DNA of 64,000 bases from Artocarpus heterophyllus (GCA_025403435.1 JAJQZP010000259.1:620001-684000); one strand, 5' to 3'; shown: positions 32,965-44,757, counted from the stretch's first letter. Numbers and translations are program-made. Notes: generated from the sequence alone by a model not told the origin.

Positions 32965-34230
32965 TGTTAGAAAAAGAGTGCGCAGTAGAATTTTAAAAAA
33001 TTTTACATCAGAGAATTTTCTAAAACACAAGTTTGCTATGCTATATGCATAAATTAACCAGATCTTACTAACCTTTGATTGCTGAAGAACCCTCGCAAAA
33101 CGTAAAGAGAAGTAACGTTTCAGAAGAGTCTCAGCCAACTGGTATTCTTTGCTATTCTCTTTCCACAACCGGAGTGAGTGTGATCTCACACGTACAGCTC
33201 TTTCACTAGGTGACTCTCCTTCCAACCAATCAAGAGAATCCAAAGCAAATGTTCGTGATATGCGAACAAAAGCTCTCAGAGAGTTTTTTAGATTCTCACC
33301 AATAGAGTATCACTCTTAATCTCTCAACTGATCTGAGTAACTCTTAAGACCTACTCCCTTTATATAGAGATTGGTCTTGGGGTCAGTCCTTATCAGATTA
33401 GGTCTCAAAAACTCGAAATAGAATCAAGTTCAGATCAATATCTGATAAGATCTGTGTGGAAATGCATGATCTTATCCTTCGTTGATCGGCAGGCCAAACC
33501 ACTTGATCGGCAGGCCGAACACGTCTATCGGTAGGCCAAACTGTCGAATAAAAATCTCACGAATCTTTTATTTTTCACCCGAGATTCTATAGGATAAAGT
33601 CTCAGTTTTAATTCAAATAACCCAATAGATAAGTTATCTGATCAAAACAACTTTATCTAGATAATCTCTAAGAAAATAAATCAATTCCCAATAATTCTAC
33701 AAGTTTATCTTGACCTAATTTATCTAAAATTAAATCAACCGATAAACAGATAAGAATTATCCGATCCTTATAATTCAACAAGTTTATATTGAATTAATTT
33801 TTTATCACAAAATTAATTCAACCGATAAACGGACATGAATTATTTGATTCTTCTAAATTTCAACTAATCTAATAAATCTGACATAAGTTACCAATTATTG
33901 GAAAAGCACGCCGTGTCGTTACAGGATGTTGTGAGCTAGCAAAGAGGACCAAATAGACCTATATAGTTCAAGCTCCCGATAATTATGAAACCCAATATCC
34001 CAGATATACATTTCATAATTATCAACTCCAACGCTACTCCACTAAAAGCTTGGAGCTACACTCTCGAACTACATAGAATTACGAAGCTCGTATAGCTAAG
34101 TCTCCATGACATATCATAGTATATCATATCCGCATATGATAATCCATAATCAGCTTAAGGACTAGTTCCGTCTTACCTTCCCGATTATTTTTATCTTACG
34201 TTTCATTATCTCACTATTAGAAAACTTACT
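32965..34230 (-). repeat. Copia-3 3' LTR, left part
   Basis: The R/U5 side of the LTR on the minus strand. TATA box in TTTATATAG at about 33,358-33,367 (sense CTATATAAA). The GC-rich motif cluster at 33,482-33,546 lies upstream of it. It is interrupted at 34,230 by the solo LTR. Confidence 0.9.
33358..33546 (-). promoter_or_regulatory. Copia-3 LTR promoter region with GC-rich motifs
   Basis: Three copies in 65 bases on the plus strand: ATCGGCAGGCCAAAC, ATCGGCAGGCCGAAC and ATCGGTAGGCCAAAC (33,485-33,541). They lie about 120 bases upstream, in element sense, of the TATA box at 33,358-33,367. The 12-mer GGCAGGCCGAAC at 33,509-33,520 is identical to one in the gypsy-1 3' LTR. Confidence 0.6.
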
Positions 34231-36231
34231 TGTTAGATATGTATGCCCTAAGGAGTAAAAATGTAATACGTTTTTGGAGACATTTTTATCAATAAAGAAT
34301 TTATTCATTTATATATACCAAATCTTGTCCTCTTTACGTTCATATTTGTTGAATGTATGTTAAGCAAACAGTAGTCTGAGACTGTCGATCTAAACCTTTA
34401 AGAATTGGGCATATGATGGACTGATTATGCGAAAGACACGATTCTTAAGGTGACGGTCTAAAACATATGATCCGCAATCGAGGGAATAAAATTGGGCACT
34501 TTGTTCATGTAAAGATTGTTATGTTGTCTATATCCCTATTGGGAGATGGCTTGTCTTGACCATCAGAGTTGGACTCCGTGAATAGAAACATTGGCACGTT
34601 GTCATAGGTGACAATGTGTTGGATCGAGACCAAAAGTGAATTGATTTGGATTAATAATTCTGTCTTGGCAAATCGATTCACTTTAGACAATCATTTGTAT
34701 TGTATCCTAATTTTGAGATGGATAGTGGGCCCGTTGTCTCGACCTGTGTCTTTTGATGTACCAAAGGGTGACTCCCACATCTCAATAGTGGTATGCATGC
34801 CGGTACGTTGGAGGCATGACTCTTGATAGCGTAGACTTGTTATTCATAGATATGGAATCCATAGCTCCTCTTTAGGAGTAATGATATCCTCTTATATGCG
34901 TTATCCTGTAATTAAAAAACTAGAGTGCTCAACCATTTGGATACATAGGTGTAACCGAATGGTATACTATCTTTGGATGGTAAGTTTTCTAATGGTGAGA
35001 TAATGAAACGTAAGATAAAATTAATCGGGAAGGTAAGACAGAACTTGTCCTTAAGCTGATTATGGATTATCATATGGGGATACGATACACTTTGATATGT
35101 CATGGAGACTTAGCTATACGGGCTTTGTAATTCTATAAAGTTTGAGAGTGCAGCTTTAAGCTTTTAGTGGAGTAGCTTTGGAGTTGATAATTGTGAAATG
35201 TATATCTGGGATATTGGGTTTCATAATTATCAAGAGCTTGAACTTTATAGCTCAATTTTGGTCCCCTTTGCTAGCTCATAAAATCCTGTAACGATACGGC
35301 GTGCTTTTTTAATAATTGATGACTTATGTCGGATTTATCGGATTGGTTTAAAATTTGAAAGAATCAAATAATTCATGTCTGTTTATTGGTTAAATTAATT
35401 TTGTAATAAAATTAATTTAAGATAAACTTGTTGAATTATTATGATCGGATAATTCTTGTCTGTTTATCGGTTGATTTAATTGGATAAATTAAATCAAGAT
35501 AAACTTGTAGAATTATTGTGAATTGATTTTTTTTTTTTAGAGATTATCTTGATAAAGTTTGTTTTGATCAGATAACTTCTCTATTGGGTTATTTGAATAA
35601 AAAATGAGACTTTATCCTATAGAATCTCGGGTGAAAAATAAAAGATTCACGGAGATATTTACGCGGCAGTTTGGCTTGTCGATCTACGTGTTCGGCCTGC
35701 CGATCAGCGAGAGACAAGATTACTCGTTTTCACGCGTATCTTATCAGATATTGATCCGAACTTGATTTTGTTTCGAGTTTTTGAGACCTAGTCTAATAAG
35801 GACTGACCCTAGGACCAATCGCTATATAAAGGGAGTAAGTCTCATGAGTTACTCAGATCAATTGAGAGATTGAGAGTGATACTCTTCTGGTGAGCATCTG
35901 AAAACTCCCTGAGAGCTTTTGTTCACAAATCATGAACACTAGCTTTGGGTTCTCTCAATTGGTTGGAAGGAGAATCACTGGTGGAAGAGCTGTATGTGTG
36001 AGCCTACACTCACTCTGATCGTGGATAGAAAATAGCAAAGAAGACTAATTGGTTGAGGCTCTTCTAGAACGTTACCTCTCTTCATGGGTTGCGGAGTTTC
36101 TTCGGCACATAAAGGTTAGTAAGATCTGTTTAATTTATGCATATAGCATGTCACACTTGTGTTTTGGAAAAATATTCTGATGTTAAAATTTTAAAATTTT
36201 CACTGTGCACCTCACACTGTTTTTTCCAACA
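34231..36231 (+). mobile_element. Solo LTR of the copia-2/copia-3 family
   Basis: A complete 2,001-bp LTR from TGTTAGATATG to TTTTTTCCAACA, with TSD TTACT at 34,226-34,230 and 36,232-36,236 and no internal region. It lies inside the copia-3 3' LTR in the opposite orientation. It contains a TATA box (CTATATAAA, 35,822-35,830) and the GC-rich motif cluster at 35,666-35,709. Solo LTRs arise by recombination between the two LTRs of an element. Confidence 0.94.
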
Positions 36232-36984
36232 TTACTATCCTATGACAGTATACCATTCGGTTACACCTATGTATCTAAATGGTTGAGCGCTCTAGTTTTC
36301 CAATTACAGGATAACTTATATAAAAGGATATCATTACTCTTAAATAGGAGCTATAGATTCCATATCCATCAATAATAGGTCTACGCTATCAAGAGTCATG
36401 CCTCCAACGTACAAGCATGCATACCACTATTAAGATGTGGGTGTCACCCTTTGGTACATCAAAAGACACAAGCCAAGATAACGGCCCACTATTTATCTCA
36501 AGATTAAGATACAACACAAATGATTGTCTAAAGTTAATCGATTTTTCGAGACAGAATTATTAATCCAAATCAATTCACTTTATGTCCCAATTTAACACAT
36601 CGTCACCTATGACAACGTGCCAATGTCTCTATTCACGGAGTCCACCTCCGACGGTCAAGACAAATCATCTCCCAAAAGAGATATAGACAACATAACAATT
36701 TTTGCATGAATAAAGCACCCAACTTTATTCCCTCAATTGCAGATCTTATGATTCAGACCATCACCTTAAGAATCGTGTCTTTCGCATAATCCATCCATCA
36801 TATGCCCAATTCTTAAGGTTTAGACCGACAGTCTCAGGCTATTATTTGTTTAACATACATTTAACAAATATGAACGTAAAGAGGACAAGATTTGGTATAT
36901 AAACAATGAATAAATTCTTTATTGATAAAAAATGTCTCCAAAAACTTATTACATTTTTACTCCTTAGGGCATACATGTCTAACA
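36232..36984 (-). repeat. Copia-3 3' LTR, right part (U3 end)
   Basis: Continues the LTR after the solo insertion and ends TGTCTAACA at 36,984. Together with 32,965-34,230 it makes about 2.0 kb, the same length as the solo LTR. The internal polypurine tract (minus: GTGTAAGTGGGAGATTG) follows at 36,985-37,001. Confidence 0.92.
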
Positions 36985-36998
36985 ATCTCCCACTTACA

Positions 36999-37600
36999 CT
37001 AAGTGAGTAAATACGACAAATCTTGCATCCCCATAGCTTCCACATGCTTCTCGAAGACTCTCCCAGTAAGTGTCTTCGTAAATGGGTCAGCTAAATTATC
37101 CTCTGACGCGATCTTGCACACCATGACATGCCCGCCCTTAACGAAGTCCTTTATCACATGATACTTCCGATCAATATGCTTACTCTTTTTGTGAAATCTT
37201 GGTTCCTTAGCATTGGCTACCGCTACACTATTATCACAGTACAGTGATACCGCCTTATCCATACCAGAAACTACCTCAAGATCCCCAAGGAACTTGCAAA
37301 GCCACACTGCTTCTTTCAAAGCATCACTAGCTGCCACATACTCAGCCTCCATCGTTGAATCTGAAGTGTAATATTGCTTAGCACTTCTCTAACTGATGGC
37401 ACCACCACCCAGAGTAACACAAAACCCAAAGTCGATTTCCTAAAGTCCAGACATGATTGAAAATCTAAGTCAGTATATCCTAGAGGAGTCAAGTCCTCAC
37501 CCGAATACACAAGCATATACCCTCGAGTCCTTTTCAGGTGCTTAAAAATATACTTTACCACAACTTAATGGTTCGGTCCTGGATCCGCCTAAAATCGACT
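36999..37600 (-). pseudogene. Copia-3 RNase H
   Basis: Two overlapping minus frames cover it. 37561-37316 holds MVKYIFKHLKRTRGYMLVYS and a YTDLDFQSCLDF with the first Asp. 37352-36999 holds MEAEYVAASDALKEAVWLCK, LYCDNSVAVANAKEPRFHKK and the end VEAMGMQDLSYLLT. A frameshift near 37,390 (SVRE-type phrase) separates them. Otherwise it is normal in length. Confidence 0.88.
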
Positions 37601-38810
37601 TACAATCTCGACCGCATACCTAATATCCGATCGTGTGCAAAGTATGGCATACATGAGACTACCCACTGCCGAAGCATAAGGCACCTTCTTCATGTATTCT
37701 CTTTCTTCATAAGACTTTGGAGAGTGTTTCTTAGAAAGAGTAATTCCAGATCTGGATGGTTGCCCACATTTCTTGGAATTCTGCATTACAAACCTCCTAA
37801 GAATTTTATCTATGTAGCTGGCTTAGGACAAAGCTATAATTTTGTTCTTCCTATCCCAAAAGATCTGGATACCGAGAACAAAATTAGCCTTACCTAAGTC
37901 CTTCATGTCAAGCTGCTTGGTCAACTATAATTTGACCGATGACAATGCTCTAACGTCATTGCCAATTAGTAGAATGTCATCTACATAGAGAAGTAGAAAA
38001 ACCACATTCACATCCTTAATTTGTTTGTAAACACGTGGTTCATCCACATTTTGTGAGAACCCATAAGTCTTGATCACTTGATCAAATCTTATGTTCCAAG
38101 AACGAGAAGCCTACTTAAGTCGACGAATTAACTTTAGTAACTTACAAACCTTACCCTCTTGACCCGTGAGCTTGAACTTGTCTGGTTGTTCCATATAAAT
38201 AAACTCATCTAGATAGCCATTCAGAAAAGCCGTCTTGACATCCATTTGCCAAATCTCTTAGTCAAAAGCGGCAGCTATGGACAAGAGAATCCGAATGGAC
38301 TTAATCATGGCTACAGGCGAAAAGGTTTCCTCATAATCGATTCATTCCTTTTGTGTATAACCCTTAGCTACCAATCTAGCCTTAAAGGTTTCGACCTTTC
38401 CTTCCACTCCTCTTTTTCTCTTGTAGATCTACTTACACCCTATGGATTTTACCCCTTCGGGAAGATCCACAAGCTCCCAGACCTAATTAGTCTCTATAGA
38501 CTTTATCTCTGTGTTCATGGCCTCTGTCCAGGGTTTTGAATCAACATCCTCTATAACTTCTGCGTAAGTATAAGGATCCCTATCATGTTCATCCGGTTCA
38601 GCCAAAAAGACTTCCCCATTGAACATATACCTTTCAGGTTGACACCAGATCCTCCCACTACGTTGAAGCCCCTTAGGTTGTTGTTCAGGTTTGTTTGGTT
38701 TTTCTTCACTGATCGGAACGGTTTCATTCAGAACCTCTAGAGTGATCGGATCACTCCTTAACTCCTCAAGCACCACTTTGTTTCTAGGTTTAAAGTCATC
38801 CATGTAACTT
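37601..38810 (-). pseudogene. Copia-3 reverse transcriptase
   Basis: The active-site box LLLYVDDIL is encoded at 37,974-38,006. Upstream are [19 protein letters not shown] sequence at about 38,200-38,240, and a 106-codon open N-terminal stretch (38803-38483) with GLQRSGRIWCQPERYMF and SKPWTEAMNTEIKSIE. The connection to RNase H (KKVPYASAVGSLMYAILCTR) is at 37,620-37,710. Scattered stops, but better preserved than copia-2. Confidence 0.88.
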
Positions 38811-39720
38811 TCCTCTCCTCAAGGAAAGTTGCATTAGTTGAAACCACGACCTTATTTTCCTTTGGGTTATAAAAATAACCCCCTTTAGTCCCTTTTGGAT
38901 ATCTTACAAACACGCAAACTTTTGAACGTGCTTCCAACTTATTCGGATCCTTAAACAGGACATGAACCAGACATCCTCATATGCAAATATGGTTTAAGGA
39001 TGTCTTCCTACCCATCCATAACTTGTGAGGAGTTTTAGGGACCAATTTTGAAGGCACATTGTTCAAAAGATAACTTGCGGTTTGTAGTGCATATCCCCAA
39101 AAAGATAAATGTAATGATGAATAACTTATCATGGACCTAATCATGTCCAACAAAGTCCTATTTCTTCTCTCTGCTACGCCATTCTACTGCGGAGTGCCCG
39201 GCGCAGTCAAATGGGATAAAATCTCATTCTCTAATAAGTGTTCCAAGAATTCATCATAAAGGTATTCCCCACCTCTATCCGATCAAAGTGCCTTTATGGG
39301 TCTACCCAATTGCTTTTCCACTTCATCCTGAAACTCCCTGAACTTGTCAAAAGTTTCGCTTTTGTGGTACATCAGGTACACATACCCATATCTTGAGTAA
39401 TGGTCAATAAAAATGACGAAGTACTCATACCCTCCTTGTGCTCGGATTTTCATCGGTCCACAAACATCACTATGCACAAGTTCTAGAACCCCTTCGACCC
39501 TATTGCCCTTAGACCCGAATGGTCTTTTGGTCATTTTACCCTCAAAACAAGATTCACATTGAGGTATAGATTCCACCTTTAAGTGACTTAAAGGTCCATC
39601 CCTTACCAACCTTTGAATCCTATTCAGGTTAATATGACCAAGGCACAAATACCAAAGATAAGTCTTATTAGAGTGAGAAGTTTTAAGTCTTTTAGAGTTA
39701 TTATCATTCATCTCAGCATT
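38811..39720 (-). pseudogene. Copia-3 integrase
   Basis: Minus frame 39810-39283 covers the GAG-pre region (LWYLCLGHINLNRIQRLVRD), the HHCC Cys pair (CESCFEGK), LVHSDVCGPMKI with the first catalytic Asp, and FVIFIDHYSRYGYVYLM. Stops follow right before the second Asp (SDRGGEY at about 39,270) and before NGVAERR at about 39,175, which carries the catalytic Glu. Both stops are TGA/TAG at sites fitting C-to-T change. Confidence 0.87.
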
Positions 39721-40366
39721 AAGCAATAAGTCCATCTTAGGTTTGATAAAATATAGATTATTTTGCATCCATCCAGAATAGATAAAAGATTTATTTTTAT
39801 GAATCACCACTTTATCATTAAAAGAAATTAAGTAGGAGTCTTTAAATAAACAAGCTACAGAAATTAAATTCCTTTTAAATTTAGGAACATAAAAACAATC
39901 TTACAAAAATGAATTCCTATAATTATCAAAATAAAGATGGACGTCTCCCACTGCTTCCGTTGAGACCAAGGATCCATCGCCCATCCAAAGAGTGAAGTCC
40001 TCATGCAGCAGACTTCTCGTTTCTTTGAACTCCTATAGAGAAACACAAACATGATTAGTTGCACTGGAATCTATGACCCAAATGTCACTAGATTCCTCAA
40101 CCAAACAAGTTTCTAAATATAGAAGATCACACCTACCTCCTTTGAAAAAGAAGTCCTTGCAATGCTTCTTGATATGTCCGATCTTTCCACAGAAGAAGCA
40201 CTTAAGCTTCTTCGGGTTCTTCTTCTTCTTCTTCTTGCTTTTGGTGGTAGCAAGAATAGAAGACTTCCCGTTCTTAGCCCGTTGCTTCTTTCCATTTCCA
40301 GAGTTAGGATTAGAAACAAAAGCAGCTACCATGTTGGCCTCACCACCCGCAGAAGTAGCTATCTTT
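39721..40366 (-). pseudogene. Copia-3 gag C-terminus and protease
   Basis: The 40332-40033 frame begins inside gag (AAFVSNPNSGNGKKQRAKNG), runs through a lysine-rich stretch and an intact CCHC knuckle at 40,159-40,200 (CFFCGKIGHIKKHC). It then reaches the protease site VIDSSATNHVCV, with Ser at the usual Gly. Everything of gag upstream of GKIATSAGGEANM is deleted at 40,366. Confidence 0.87.
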
Positions 40367-40928
40367 CCACTATTAAGATGTGGGTGTCACCCTTTGGTAT
40401 ATCAAAAGACACAAGCCAAGACAACAGGCCCACTATTCATCTCAGGATTAAGATACAACACAAATGATTATCTAAAGTGAATCGATTTGCCGAGACAGAA
40501 TAATTAATCCAAATCAATTCACTTTATGTCTCGATCTAACACATCGTCACCTATGACAACGTGTCAATGTCTCTATTCATGGAGTCCACCTCCGATGGTC
40601 AAGACAAACCATCTCCTAAAAGGGATATATACAACATAACAATCTTTGCATGAATAAAGCGCCCAACTTTATTCCCTTGATTACGGATCTTATGATTCAG
40701 ACCATTACTTTAAGGATCGTGTCTTTCGCATAATCCGTCTATTATATGCCCAATTCTTAAGGTTTAGACCGACAGTCTTAGACTATTATTTGCTTAACAT
40801 ACATTCAACAAATATGAACGTAAAAAGGACAAGATTTGGTATATAAACAATGAATAAATTCTTTATTGATAAAAAATGTCTCTAAAAACTTACTACATTT
40901 TTACTCCTTAGGACATACATGTCTAACA
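40367..40928 (-). repeat. Copia-3 5' LTR remnant (U3 end only)
   Basis: Matches 36,425-36,984 (ACTATTAAGATGTGGGTGTC onward) and ends TGTCTAACA with TSD TATGT after it. The R and U5 parts, PBS, leader and first half of gag are gone. Confidence 0.9.
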
Positions 40929-40933
40929 TATGT

Positions 40934-42555
40934 AAGTCCTGATACGATAATATACATGGCTAATTTATTGGTAACTTCTTTGTGTCTCCCTAATATACAA
41001 GTATTTAATGCTCAATAAAGATTTTTGTTGGAAGGAAAAAAAAACTAATTCTGTCAAAGCCAAAACTATCTTTCAAATAGAAATATCTTTCAGTTACTTG
41101 GATACAATCCATCGTGGAACATCTTCCAATCACGCCATATTTTCATCCCTTTTATCCTTTTTTTTCATGTTCAATTTTATGGTTTTTTTTCCTCCAGCTT
41201 CTTCATTGTTTTATCATTTTTCTCTATTAAAATTAGTTCTTGAATGTGTCCTATTTATTTACAATTATATTTTGATATGTTTTTTGGAATACCTTTTGTT
41301 CTCTCACCTACTCATATCAAAATATGTTAGTTCGATTTTTTTATTGGCTTACTACATCAATTTTTTTGAGACAATTAGGAGGAAAGCCACTAATATTTGG
41401 TGTAGATTGGATTATGTCAAAAGTTAAAAGACTCTTGCAATTTTTGCCATAGTGGTAAAAAAAGAAAAGAAGAAGAAGTAGTTGTATAGACTAAAATATG
41501 CTAAATTAAACTATGGTTTGTTTTTAATTTCTCTCTCTCTCCCTATGTTCATCTCAGTCGTGGCTCTTGTCAGAGAAACCAATGGGCTTACAAATCATGC
41601 CTTCCTTAGAGATCTCCTTGTTACTTCACCAGCCTCCATCCTCGACAAAATCTAAACATTGTGAGGAAAGAAGATCTACAAAAAGGAAGATCTCTAACTG
41701 TGAGTCTATTCAAATGGGCTAGCGACAGTTAGATTAGCTTCTTCACTATCGCAATGTGCCTTTTCTCATCAATAGTCAAGCTAGTTCCTTGCCGTCGCTA
41801 TTCTCAACAAGGATGGCTAGATCTATAGAGACAAGGATTCTTCACTCAGTGATCTCCCTTGCATAGGCTGATTCATAAATCTCTCCTTGTGCCTTGGTGG
41901 CCGTGTGAAGATTAGTAGTGAGTGGATATTGTTGATGAAATCTACTTTGTGTGGGGAGATCATCAGTGACTATTCTTTTAAAAAAAATTCTATGAATGTG
42001 TATTTTGTAATTTAGTTTGTGCTTTCTGATGTCTAATTTTGAGTAATTTTTGTGATTTTTTTCAACTTGTTTCATTGGCTACCACTAGAAATGGCAATTT
42101 CCAATCTATATAGCCATAAAATTTTCGTCATTTTTGTGCTTTTTCAATCTATTATTTGTGGGGTTTTTTTGTTTATTGATTTTTTAGTAATTTTTGTGAT
42201 TTTCTTCCTTTTTCATGTATTATGTTGGTTGTCACTGTCGAAAATGGCGGTTTTTGACTAACACATGCCGGTATCACATGGATACATGTTAGATACTTGT
42301 ATCACAGTATCTTTTCAATTATTATTTTTCTAAAAAATACATTCCCTAATTTGTTCCTATTGGGTAATTTTGAAATATACTTCTTCCCGTATTTTATACT
42401 ATTATTAACCTAATTTCTTTTGTATGAGTTTTTTTTTCTTATTTTCATTTTTTAAAAAATGTGTGCTCATGCAATAAGGATATGATTATCTATATTAAAT
42501 TTCAAAAATCCAAATTTTAATATTAGTGGCCAGAAATGTCAAAAATTATAGTTCA
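40934..42555. other. Intergenic AT-rich sequence
   Basis: A 139-codon plus frame at 41,008-41,427 is rich in Phe, Leu and Tyr and has no domain that I recognise; it is probably chance in T-rich DNA. A stretch at 41,540-41,960 is less AT-rich (CTTCACCAGCCTCCATCC area), but its frames are short. No gene is supported. Confidence 0.4.
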
Positions 42556-42559
42556 AGAA

Positions 42560-43690
42560 TTAAAGGGTTCATTCTATTTTTGGCCTCTAAATTATGCATT
42601 TTGTCCTATTTTAGCACTTAAACTTTGCAAAGTAGCAAATCACGCCCTTAAACTATTCAACTTATCTCATTTTAGCCATTTCATTACTAAATCTGATGAA
42701 TATTAATGGAATTGAGACAATAATTTCACTTTTGCCCCCTAAACTATGCAACTTGTCCCATTTTGATCCCTTAACTTTATATTATAAAAAATCACACCTT
42801 TAAACTATGAAATTTATCCTATTTTGGCCTTTTAATTACTAAATCTTTTAAATATTGATGAATTATGTCATATATATATGCACCTAATCAATTAATTATA
42901 AATCAATGTACAGATTAAATCTTTTGTAATAGAATTTCACGTATCTCGGGGCTATAAATAGGGAATTTCATAAACAAATATACATTTTTGTTGACTTAAA
43001 ATTAAAACAAATTTAGACTTTTTTTGTGATTATTGAGTCCAATTAGGCGAAGTATTCATTATTATGTCATGTACATAATTCTCAACCTCAAAATTTAGTC
43101 CTAAAAATGATAAGTAGGTTATATTGTAGTGTTGATGTGTTGTTTTTGTTAGGTATACTTATATATCTAAGTTTTTTTCCTTATTTGTTCCTTTTTTTTA
43201 TTTTTATTCATTTTAAATCATATGATGGAGAAAATTTTATAAAACTTCTTGAGAAAAAAAAGTAAAATTTTGATAGCAAAATTATATAAAAAAAAAAGAT
43301 AATGAAACTTATATAATAGATAAATAAAATTTATATATTTTTACTTCAAATATATGTTAACATATATAGAGCCAAAGGTCAAAAATGGTCATTTTGTCTC
43401 AATCTGTCAATATTAAAAAAAAATGAGCTAAGTTTTATAGGCTAGGGGTGTGATTTATTATAGTTTAAAGTTTACGGGTTAAAATAGGACATTTTGCATA
43501 GTTTATGGATCAATAGTGAAATTATTGGTTCAAGTCCATTAACATTTAATGGATTTGGTTACGGAAGGGCCAAAATAGGACAAGTTGAATAGTTTAGAGA
43601 TATGATTTTCTACGTTTTAAAATTTAAGGGTCAAAATAAAACAAGTTGCATAGTTCAAAGGCAAAAAGTGAAATTAACCTGGCCTTAAAT
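42560..43690. mobile_element. Non-autonomous DNA transposon remnant with about 310-bp inverted arms
   Basis: 42,560-42,870 and 43,375-43,680 are diverged inverted copies (for example CTTAAACTATTCAACTTATC against GACAAGTTGAATAGTTTAGA). Each arm is itself two related units of about 165 bp carrying CTAAACTATGCAACTTGTCC-type phrases. The 500-bp centre is AT-rich and noncoding. Long arms of this kind are typical of fold-back or Mutator-like non-autonomous elements. I found no clear target duplication, so the superfamily is open. Confidence 0.65.
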
Positions 43691-44540
43691 TGCTAAAATT
43701 AAAAATTTAGAGACCAAAATGTCATTACGTTCGAAGTTTAGGAACTAACAATGCTTATTTTCTAAATGTATCAATTGATTAAAAATAATGAATTAAAAAT
43801 TATTTTTAGGATTTATTTTTGAAGTAATATTATGTTGAAATACACAAGGCTTGGATTCATGCGTAATTATTAATTTTTTAGTTGACCTAATTTTCTTAGG
43901 AGAAGAAATTAACGAAACAAATTAAATGTTCCCAAAAAATAATAATGTTTAATGGGTGCAGATCTCTACTAAAATCCAAACTTTTGGAACAATGGGCCTT
44001 TTACTTAAACTAGTGGTAAGTACACACCTCAGATGTGTATTTTTCGTGTTTATCTGATATGAATATTTAAATTTTTTATTCTAAAAAATCTAAAATTTCT
44101 TCTAAAATTTAAGTTATATATTTTTCTATTCTCCTAATTGATTAGTTTAGTTAAAAAGAAAGTTCAGTGGAGCATATTTCAAAGGGATAAAAAGTTTTTA
44201 GTGCCAAAAATTAAATACTAAATTGTTTATGAGATATATATTAAAAACCATTTGAGAGAGTTGCATGACAAAATTGTTTAGGTGGGAAGACATCTAAAAA
44301 GAAATTTAACTACAAAAAATGTTTAGGTAATCCCACATTTGAGAAAAATATTTTAAAAAAAGTATACTGAAAAAAAGGCTTAAATTGTAAGGAAAAATAA
44401 AAATTTGAAGATCACACTTGAAAAAATAATGTTTTAGATGATGCAAAAGAATATACAGTAAGAATTTAAATTTGAAAAAAAAAGTATTTTGATAATACAT
44501 ATTAAGAAAAATAAGTCAATAAAATGGATATGAAAATATA
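43691..44540. other. AT-rich intergenic sequence
   Basis: No coding or repeat feature found. The short minus-strand frames at 44,306-44,619 are Phe/Ile-rich translations of A-rich DNA. Confidence 0.4.
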
Positions 44541-44544
44541 AAGA

Positions 44545-44757
44545 TATTATAGGGAAGTAAAAAGAAAAAAGAAAATAAATAAAAAACTCAAAATAGAAAA
44601 GAAAAAGGAGGGAGTGCAAAAAAGAAAAAACAATGGAAGAAAGGGAGAGAAAATAATAACAATTAAAAAAGAGGATGAGGGAAGAAAAAAAGGATGAGAA
44701 AACAAAAAAAACAGAGAAAAAACAAAAAAAAAGAAAAAAGAAGAGGAGGAGAAATGC
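44545..44757 (+). repeat. Polypurine tract of about 210 bases
   Basis: Nearly uninterrupted A/G on the plus strand (GGGAAGTAAAAAGAAAAAAG through AAGAAGAGGAGGAGAAATG) with only scattered C and T. The minus strand gives meaningless Phe/Ser-rich frames. Confidence 0.75.

Larger units (their letters stand above)
32965..40928 (-). mobile_element. Copia-3: Ty1/copia retrotransposon with internal deletion
   Basis: Outer ends are TGTTAGAAAA (32,965) and TGTCTAACA (40,928), flanked by the TSD TATGT at 32,960-32,964 and 40,929-40,933. The 3' LTR (left) is full length once the 2,001-bp solo LTR inside it is removed. On the right only the last 560 or so bases of the 5' LTR survive, fused to mid-gag. RNase H, RT, integrase and the zinc knuckle are all recognisable with few stops. 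It belongs to the same family as copia-2. Confidence 0.93.

Noticed and set aside
32914..33243. 109-codon minus frame with a Ser/Arg-rich start
   Set aside because: It lies within the R/U5 part of the copia-3 LTR, and the matching part of the solo LTR does not keep it open.
40073..40480. 135- and 101-codon plus frames
   Set aside because: Antisense to the copia-3 gag and LTR junction; the poly-Phe/Leu run mirrors the lysine-rich gag tail.
41008..41427. 139-codon hydrophobic plus-strand frame
   Set aside because: T-rich composition explains the Phe/Leu content; no recognised domain, no splice or promoter support.
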